Source: Caulobacter sp. 32-67-35 (lineage in GTDB: Bacteria; Pseudomonadota; Alphaproteobacteria; Caulobacterales; Caulobacteraceae). Taken from it: a stretch of 36,004 nt of DNA. Shown one piece after another: positions 1 to 7,931 of the stretch. Each line of letters opens with the position of its first letter. The first letter of the stretch is position 1. The DNA lies in NCBI GenBank assembly GCA_002280875.1, contig NCEV01000017.1, forward strand, positions 1 through 36,004. Direction: 5' to 3'. A program made the translations under genes and the position numbers. The notes beneath the pieces were generated by a model. The model searched no databases and was not told the origin of the DNA. It worked only from the letters and a program-made list of their open reading frames with translations.

Positions 1-1
1 G

Positions 2-529
2 GACATGGCCGAGCGGTTCAACCTGCCGGTCCTGACCTTTGTCGACACCGCCGGCGCCTATCCGGGCCTGGGCGCCGAGGAGCGCGGTCAGGCCGAGGCT
101 ATCGCCCGCTCCACCGAGCGCTGCCTGACCCTGGGCACGCCGATGATCGCCACCATCGTGGGCGAGGGCGGCTCGGGCGGAGCCATCGCCCTGGCCGGCG
201 CCAACAAGGTGCTGATCCTTGAGCACTCGATCTATTCGGTGATCAGCCCCGAAGGCGCGGCCTCGATCCTGTGGCGCGACGGCGCCCGGGCCAGGGACGC
301 AGCCGCCCAGATGCGGATCACCGCCCAGGACCTGATCAAGATCGGCATCGTCGACCGCATCATCGAAGAGCCCGCCGGCGGCGCCCATTCCGATCACGAA
401 GCCGCGCTCAAGGCCGTCGGCGACGCCGTTGAGGAAGAGCTGAAGGCGCTGTCGCGGCTCGATACCGCCGCCCTCAAGAAGCAGCGCTCGGACCGTTTCT
501 ACGCCATCGGCAAGGTCGGCCTGCAGTAG
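2..529 (+). CDS. accA: Acetyl-CoA carboxylase carboxyltransferase subunit alpha, C-terminal part
   Basis: This is the C-terminal 175 or so residues of AccA; the reading frame is open at the left edge, so the start lies outside the window. AccA and AccD form the carboxyltransferase that moves the carboxyl group from biotin to acetyl-CoA to make malonyl-CoA, the first step of fatty acid synthesis in the cytosol. The sequence shows the crotonase-fold core with the segment DTAGAYPGLGAEERGQ followed by the glycine-rich GEGGSGGAIAL, which in this family forms the acyl-CoA oxyanion region, and the SPEGAASILWRD block. The helical tail ends at a TAG stop. Nothing about the visible part is unusual. The following gene starts 51 bp downstream with its own ribosome site and is not obviously linked in function. 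Confidence 0.95.
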   Translation, partial: DMAERFNLPVLTFVDTAGAYPGLGAEERGQAEAIARSTERCLTLGTPMIATIVGEGGSGGAIALAGANKVLILEHSIYSVISPEGAASILWRDGARARDAAAQMRITAQDLIKIGIVDRIIEEPAGGAHSDHEAALKAVGDAVEEELKALSRLDTAALKKQRSDRFYAIGKVGLQ

Positions 530-580
530 GCGGGCGATCGGCGCGGCGGATCGGTCGCCGCCAAACCTCTGGAGAGCGCC

Positions 581-994
581 ATGACCCGTCTGCCCGCCTG
601 CATCCTGGCCCTGGCCCTCGCCACCCTGCCGTTAGGCGCCGCCCAGGCCGCTTCCAAGCCCGCCAACCCGACCCCGGCCTATGCCAGGTGCCTGGCCACC
701 CCGACCGGCCAGAGCACCCTGGGCATGATCCAGTGCGCCGCCGCCGAGCTGGCGATCCAGGACGCCCGCCTCAACCGCGCCTATCAGGCCGCCATCGCCC
801 GGCTGGAGCGGCCCCGCCAGAAGGCGGCGCTGCAAAAGGCCCAGCGGGCCTGGATCGCCTTCCGCGACGCCGATTGCGCGGCGTTTTTCGACGAGGACTG
901 GGGCTCGATGGCCCGGGTCGAGGCCAATGCCTGCGTCGTCGATCACACCATCCACCGGGCCAACGCCCTGGAGACCTTCCGCAAGGGTTATTGA
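581..994 (+). CDS. Secreted LprI-like (DUF1311) protein
   Basis: A 137-residue protein with a clear Sec signal peptide (hydrophobic stretch about residues 6-20, cleavage near AQA-A at 23) and a mature domain of the lysozyme-inhibitor LprI-like family. The family pattern is visible: a Cys near the start of the mature domain (YARCL), a second Cys (MIQC), a helix of the LNRAYQAAIARL type, the AQRAWIAFRDADC signature and a final Cys in EANAC. The cysteines suggest periplasmic disulfides. Family members were named after a mycobacterial lysozyme inhibitor, but most bacterial copies have no shown role, so inhibition of lysozyme here is only a possibility. A GGAGAG ribosome site lies just before the ATG. 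No functional link to the neighbours is apparent. Confidence 0.8.
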   Translation: MTRLPACILALALATLPLGAAQAASKPANPTPAYARCLATPTGQSTLGMIQCAAAELAIQDARLNRAYQAAIARLERPRQKAALQKAQRAWIAFRDADCAAFFDEDWGSMARVEANACVVDHTIHRANALETFRKGY

Positions 995-1041
995 AGCCCC
1001 CAGCTGCCCCCTTGCATGACGTTGGGGTCAACGGGCCATAG

Positions 1042-2049
<1,008 letters not shown>

Positions 2050-2121
2050 CGTCGCGGAACCGTCACTGGTCCCGCCCCGCCCAATGGCCGATGAAGGCCT
2101 GACGGGGCGAGGGGGACCAGA

Positions 2122-2730
2122 ATGGCCGATTCGATCGAGACGATGATCGACCGCCTGCGGGCGCTTGAGGAGCAGCTGGAGGCCGCCTTCGCGGCCGGGG
2201 CCGCGACCCATGGCCTGGAGCTGAAGAGCGGCAAGCCGCGCTTTGGCCCCGAGGTTCGCGCCAGCCAGCGCGGCCACAAGCGCCCCATCGACGTCTTCAG
2301 GACGCCCTGGCCCACCCTGCTGACCCTGCCGCTGATCTACGGCATGGTCATTCCGATGGCCCTGATGGACCTGGCCGTCAGCATCTATCAGCTGGGCTGC
2401 TTCACCGCCTGGGGGATCGAGCGGGTCCGCCGCCGCGACTATGTGGTTATCGACCGCCACCGGCTGAGCTATCTGAACCCGGTCCAGAAGCTCAACTGCG
2501 TTTATTGCGGCTATGGCAACGGCGTCATCGCCTATGCCCGCGAGATCACCGCCCGCACCGAGCAGTACTGGTGCCCGATCAAGCACGCCCTGAAGGTCAA
2601 GGGCAGCCACGAGCGCTACGCCGCCTTCCTCGACTATGGCGACGCCGAGGGCTTCGTGAAGAGCTCGGCCGCCTATCGCGAGCGGCTGAAGAAGGCCAAG
2701 GCCCGGGCTGAAGCGGCCAGGGGGGACTGA
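2122..2730 (+). CDS. Conserved hypothetical membrane protein with Cys/His cluster
   Basis: A 202-residue protein of unknown function. It has a short N-terminal amphipathic helix (residues 4-27, Glu/Leu/Arg rich), one or two closely spaced hydrophobic segments at about 65-99, and then a soluble domain. The soluble part holds a compact set of possible metal ligands: Cys126-x2-Cys129 in NCVYCGYGNG and Cys151-x3-His155 in YWCPIKH, a spacing that would suit zinc or an iron-sulfur centre. A charged helix ends the protein. AGGGGGACC lies just upstream of the ATG as ribosome site. I recognise this as a type of protein seen in several proteobacteria but know no assigned role. The gene is convergent with the small gene at 2967-3257, with a palindromic repeat between them. 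Confidence 0.7.
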   Translation: MADSIETMIDRLRALEEQLEAAFAAGAATHGLELKSGKPRFGPEVRASQRGHKRPIDVFRTPWPTLLTLPLIYGMVIPMALMDLAVSIYQLGCFTAWGIERVRRRDYVVIDRHRLSYLNPVQKLNCVYCGYGNGVIAYAREITARTEQYWCPIKHALKVKGSHERYAAFLDYGDAEGFVKSSAAYRERLKKAKARAEAARGD

Positions 2731-2792
2731 GCCGCCTTCATCTTCCCCCTCGCGGCAGGGCTGCCGCCTGTGGCGTTGTGAGGAAACGCCCT

Positions 2793-2902
2793 GTCATCCC
2801 GGACAAGTCCGGCGAGAGCCGGGCGCAGATCCGGGACCGCCGGAAGCGCTGCGTTCAGGCGTCGGTCCCGGATCTGCGTGCTGCGCACTTGTCCGGGATG
2901 AC
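2793..2902. repeat. Palindromic intergenic repeat, 110 bp
   Basis: The segment opens with GTCATCCCGGACAAGT and closes with its reverse complement ACTTGTCCGGGATGAC; inside, CGCAGATCCGGGACC pairs with GGTCCCGGATCTGCG. It would fold into one long interrupted hairpin. It lies between two convergent genes, a typical place for such extragenic palindromes in alphaproteobacteria, where it may act as a transcription barrier or mRNA end. It is different in sequence from the elements around 3863-4568 and from that at 23462-23599. Confidence 0.8.
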
Positions 2903-2966
2903 AGCCGTTTCTGGCCATAGGCTTTAGTCTGCCCTCTGGGGGAGGCTGCGCGGCTGATCAGGCCGA

Positions 2967-3257
2967 CTATCGCCCGATCAGCGCCACATCCATGGCCGCC
3001 CGCTCCATGGCCAGCAACCATTCCTGCCGCGCCTGATCCAGCTCGCGCGCCGCCTGGGCCTGACGGGCCTGCTGCGCGGCGTCGGCCGGGCCGGCGGCGC
3101 GGCGTGGTCGGGGCGAGGCCGGCGTGCGGCGGCGCGGCGGAGGGCAGGCGGCGCGCTCGGCCGTTTCGGCCGCCCACCGGGCGCGCAGGGCGTCGAGCTT
3201 GGCGGTGATGGCCTGGTACCAGGCGTTGACGCGGGCGTCGTGCGAGAGGTCGGTCAT
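2967..3257 (-). CDS. Small hypothetical helical protein
   Basis: A 96-residue frame with no recognised domain. The start is supported by CGGAGACACCCC directly before the ATG. The N-terminal half (NAWYQAITAKLDALRARWAAE) and the C-terminal half (ARELDQARQEWLLAMERAA) look like amphipathic helices, separated by a Pro/Arg-rich linker (PPPRRRTPASPRPRR). No signal peptide or membrane segment is visible. An overlapping frame on the other strand is open as well, as is common at this GC content, so the call rests on the ribosome site and the helical pattern. Upstream lies a region with several strong hairpins (3365-3632) that may be its leader. Function unknown. Confidence 0.5.
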   Translation of the reverse strand: MTDLSHDARVNAWYQAITAKLDALRARWAAETAERAACPPPRRRTPASPRPRRAAGPADAAQQARQAQAARELDQARQEWLLAMERAAMDVALIGR

Positions 3258-3364
3258 GGGGTGTCTCCGGGAATGTCTGTGGGGAGGATGCCGGCGGCGC
3301 GCGCCGGAATGGGCGCACGGCTTCGCCGCCGCGCCGGATCGCGGCGCGGGTGAAAACGGGAGAG

Positions 3365-3632
3365 GCGCGGGGCGTCCGGACCGCGTCCGGAGCTGTTGTG
3401 AAGAGTGTACCGTTTCGACGAAGCCTGACGCCCCGCGCGGTCGTTATCCCTCTGGCCGGGGCGCGCAGGCCTTGTTCAGCCTTATGCCCCACCCGGGTTT
3501 TGTCCTGCCTCGCGACGCACCCAGCCTGAAGCTGCGGCAACGCCGATTCCGGAGGACCCCGGAGCGAACCTTCGGGCGGGCGGGGGTCCTCCGACGGACC
3601 TCCCGATAGGCGGGTTTACGTCACCCGCCCTC
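3365..3632. other. Gene-free region with several perfect hairpins; possible leader or structured RNA
   Basis: No convincing gene lies between 3258 and 4061. This part holds four stems: GCGCGGGGCGTC (3365-3376) pairing with GACGCCCCGCGC (3427-3438), 12 bp perfect; a GGGGC...GCCCC stem near 3458-3490 with AGGC/GCCT inside; GGAGGACCCC (3551-3560) with GGGGTCCTCC (3583-3592), 10 bp perfect; and GGCGGGT (3609-3615) with ACCCGCC (3623-3629). None is followed by a T run. The region lies upstream of the minus-strand gene that starts at 3257 and could be its 5' leader, or a separate RNA. Hallmark motifs of RNase P RNA, SRP RNA, tmRNA and cobalamin riboswitches were not seen. Between 3633 and 3862 I see only a degraded repeat-like piece near 3719-3748. 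Confidence 0.35.
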
Positions 3633-3862
3633 CCATCAAGCCGGCCGGTCCCGCATCACGCGACTCCGGCGGCCCCGCTCGACCGCATCCACGCCGCGCG
3701 TCTCGGGCCGGATCCAAGAGCCCTCTCCCTCGCGACGGGATGGGGAGAAGTCTACGGGCGGTTTGGGTGCGTCTGATGGGCGCGATCGATTTTTTTGCAA
3801 GGTGTTGGAAGGGTTGGGGTTTGTGGCGGCGGGAGCGGGGATAAACTGCGCGCTATTCCCTT

Positions 3863-4025
3863 CCTTCTCCCCTTGCGGGAGAAGGTGGTCGCGAAGCAAC
3901 CGGATGAGGGGTCGATAGTCCTGTAAGCTAGGCGCCCGGACCCGACCGCCCTACGCGGCGGCCCTCGCCATCGACCCCTCACCCGACCCGCTACGCGGGC
4001 CACCCTCTCCCGCATGGGGAGAGGG
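3863..4025. repeat. Inverted-repeat element, copy A
   Basis: A 163-bp element. The left arm starts CCTTCTCCCCTTGCGGGAGA and runs to about 3916; the right arm (about 3970-4025) is its imperfect reverse complement, ending CCCGCATGGGGAGAGGG. The left arm contains its own small hairpin (TTCTCCC/GGGAGAA), as does the right. The middle reads TCCTGTAAGC then GGCGCCCGG, shared with copy B at 4407-4568. In the reading frame that copy B uses for the end of the DUF559 gene, copy A spells a similar ending (DEGSIVL then stop), although no upstream coding sequence is left. It may be the scar of an earlier DUF559 copy or an independent mobile repeat. Confidence 0.85.
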
Positions 4026-4041
4026 ATTGCAGCGCCCGGAT

Positions 4042-4056
4042 GTTCATGTATTGTTC
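4042..4056 (+). promoter_or_regulatory. Candidate LexA (SOS) box before the DUF559 gene
   Basis: GTTC at 4042-4045 and GTTC at 4053-4056 are separated by exactly seven bases, which is the alphaproteobacterial SOS box as known from Caulobacter and Rhizobiales. It ends 5 bp before the ATG at 4062. A weak TTGCAG (4027-4032) and TATTGT (4049-4054) with 16-bp spacing would put the box over the -10 element and give an almost leaderless mRNA. About one such match by chance is expected in a window of this size, so the position, not the match alone, is the argument. Confidence 0.5.
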
Positions 4057-4061
4057 TCATC

Positions 4062-4472
4062 ATGGTTGATCGCGCCCGACAACTCGCCTTCGCCCGCGCC
4101 CTGCGCCGCGAACCCCCAATGACCGAGCGACTGTTGTGGAAACTCCTCCGCGACCGCCGCCTCGACGGCCTGAAGTTTCGCCGCCAACTGCCGATCGGCC
4201 GCTATGTGGCGGACTTCGTCTGCCTGCGCCATCGCCTGATCATCGAGGCCGACGGCCCGCACCACGAAGAGCGCGCCGAGGTCGACGCCGTCAGAGACGC
4301 CTGGCTGGCGGCCCAAGGCTTCCGCGTCTTGCGCTTCACCAACAGGGCCATCCAGGGCTTCCCCGAAACCGTCCTGAACCAGATCCTGGCCGCCTGCGCC
4401 CCAAACCCTTCTCCCCTTGCGGGAGAAGGTGGCTCGCGCAGCGAGACGGATGAGGGGTGGATCGTCCTGTAA
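4062..4472 (+). CDS. DUF559 (Vsr-like endonuclease fold) protein
   Basis: A 136-residue protein of the DUF559 family, related in fold to the very-short-patch-repair and other PD-(D/E)xK nucleases. The family core is complete: ERLLWKLLRDRRLDGLKFRR near 22-41, PIGRYVADFVC with Asp51, LIIEADGPHH with Glu62 and two His, and the closing GFRVLRFTN near 86-94. Asp51 and Glu62 are the expected metal-binding residues. The biochemical role of these stand-alone proteins is not established; DNA repair or defence is an inference. I chose the ATG at 4062; an upstream in-frame ATG at 4014 would read through repeat copy A. The last 20 or so residues (PSPLAGEGGSRSETDEGW) are encoded by repeat copy B. A candidate SOS box precedes the start, and the gene faces uvrB. 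Confidence 0.85.
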   Translation: MVDRARQLAFARALRREPPMTERLLWKLLRDRRLDGLKFRRQLPIGRYVADFVCLRHRLIIEADGPHHEERAEVDAVRDAWLAAQGFRVLRFTNRAIQGFPETVLNQILAACAPNPSPLAGEGGSRSETDEGWIVL

Positions 4473-4568
4473 GCGGGGCGCCCGGCCGGTCGGCTGTGCG
4501 CGGCGGCGCCGATCTTCAACCCCTCATCCGGCGCTGACGCGCCACCCTCTCCCGCAAGGGGAGAGGGG
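4407..4568. repeat. Inverted-repeat element, copy B, overlapping the end of the DUF559 gene
   Basis: A 162-bp element in direct orientation with copy A (3863-4025); the first 26 bases are identical. The left arm encodes the last residues of the DUF559 protein and its TAA stop lies in the central part (CCTGTAAGC). The right arm (4519-4568) ends CCCGCAAGGGGAGAGG and stops directly at the TAA of uvrB (4569-4571 on the minus strand). The element thus fills the space between two convergent genes and could form a long hairpin in either transcript. Confidence 0.85.
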
Positions 4569-6833
<2,265 letters not shown>

Positions 6834-6873
6834 GGGGCTGAAAGTAGGGTCCCGCGCGCCGGAAGGCTAGGGG

Positions 6874-6900
6874 GCCTGCTGACGGCGAGTGTCAGCAGGC
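6874..6900 (-). terminator. Hairpin between the exported protein gene and uvrB
   Basis: GCCTGCTGAC (6874-6883) and GTCAGCAGGC (6891-6900) form a perfect 10-bp stem with a 7-base loop. It lies 9 bp after the stop of the gene at 6910-7731 and before uvrB on the same strand. No T run follows, so it may be a weak or Rho-assisted terminator or an mRNA stabiliser. Confidence 0.4.
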
Positions 6901-6909
6901 TGGCGGGAG

Positions 6910-7731
6910 CTACTTCGACCCGCACCCCGTCCAATGCTCCATCATCAGCGCCGTCCATGTCGCGTCGTCGCCGGTGCGGGTCTGGTCGAGGGTGAGGCTG
7001 TAGTCCCTGTATTCCTGGTGGTTGGGCAGGGACCACTGGGCGCCCAGGACAAAGCCGGCGGTCTTGTCGAGCCACAGGGGGCCGCCGACCCCGCCCTTCT
7101 TGGCGAAGGCCGGGCCGCCGACTTCGAACCGATAGGCCGGGCGGCCGCGCCAGGTTTCCTCACCGACGAAGCGGGCGTTCAGGGGGCCGAGAGCCTTCAG
7201 CAGCTTGCCGGGGTCCTCGCCGGGCCACAGCAGAGCGGCGCCGAAGCTGAAATCAGCCTTGGGGTCAGGGCGCGCCTGAAGGCTGGCGCTGAAGTCGGCC
7301 AGGTCGAAGTCATAGAGCATCCAGGGCTGGCCCTCGACCACGGTCGAAGCCTTGATCTCGGTTCCGGGCGGGGCGCCGGGCGGGTTGATCCGCAGGTCCA
7401 CGCGACCGGTGGCGGCGTCATGGACGATCTCGCCGAACGCGTCCTGGCCCCCCTGGCGGTTCAGCTTGCCGGCGGTGAGTCGGGCCGCCTGCCGACCGGT
7501 CGCATCGAGGTCGGCGGTGACCAGGGCCGAGGTGGTGCAGGGCGAGACACGCTTGTTGACCACGATCCGGGTGTGACTCTGGCGATACACATGGATGGTT
7601 TCCGGTTCGGAGCCGTCGATGTTGCTCCGCGTGTAGCTGAGGATCTGGCCGACCGGCTCAGCGGCCTGCGCGCCAAGCGCGAAAGCGCCAGCGGCCAAGG
7701 CCGTGGCGGTCATTTTCAAAATAGTCATCAT
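6910..7731 (-). CDS. Exported hypothetical protein
   Basis: A 273-residue protein with a Sec signal peptide (hydrophobic ATALAAGAFALG, cleavage after AQA near 23) and a beta-rich mature part that I do not recognise. The mature protein contains two cysteines far apart (PCTTSAL and the final WTGCGSK), which might form a disulfide in the periplasm. The repeated pattern of short strands with Gly/Asp turns suggests a beta-sandwich or LolA-like fold, but this is only an impression. AAGGTGAC lies before two adjacent ATGs (7731 and 7728); either may be used. A longer frame up to 7776 would lack a good ribosome site. It is divergent from the TonB receptor gene and may share the AT-rich region 7777-7931, in which I could not identify a convincing promoter. 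Confidence 0.7.
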   Translation of the reverse strand: MMTILKMTATALAAGAFALGAQAAEPVGQILSYTRSNIDGSEPETIHVYRQSHTRIVVNKRVSPCTTSALVTADLDATGRQAARLTAGKLNRQGGQDAFGEIVHDAATGRVDLRINPPGAPPGTEIKASTVVEGQPWMLYDFDLADFSASLQARPDPKADFSFGAALLWPGEDPGKLLKALGPLNARFVGEETWRGRPAYRFEVGGPAFAKKGGVGGPLWLDKTAGFVLGAQWSLPNHQEYRDYSLTLDQTRTGDDATWTALMMEHWTGCGSK

Positions 7732-7931
7732 GTCACCTTCTGAAGACAAGGGAGGGCGCCGCGCATAGATCTGCAAGTTAGGAATTTGTCATGATACGGA
7801 GCGGACGTTTCACGATTGCAATAGACCCAACCAATCAATGGAACTCCTTTTGACTATATTTTGCAGTCGAGGGGAACTTCTGTTTTTTCGGTATTCGATA
7901 TCGTCTTGTTGACGAAAGAGGGGAATTTATC

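Noticed and set aside
3124-3609. Plus-strand frame over the small gene and structured region
   Set aside because: No ribosome site, Arg/Gly/Ala-rich composition, and the minus-strand frame has a better start signal.
3365-3632. RNase P RNA, SRP RNA, tmRNA or cobalamin riboswitch
   Set aside because: The region is structured, but none of the conserved sequence blocks of these RNAs was found on either strand.
3863-4568. A composite transposon bounded by the two repeat copies
   Set aside because: No transposase and no target-site duplication could be seen at the outer ends.
6834-6909. SOS box for uvrB
   Set aside because: No GTTC-N7-GTTC or its complement is present in the short upstream region.
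7777-7931. A sigma-70 promoter for the TonB receptor from TTGACT at 7850
   Set aside because: No acceptable -10 element at suitable distance; the AT-rich sequence allows many weak matches.
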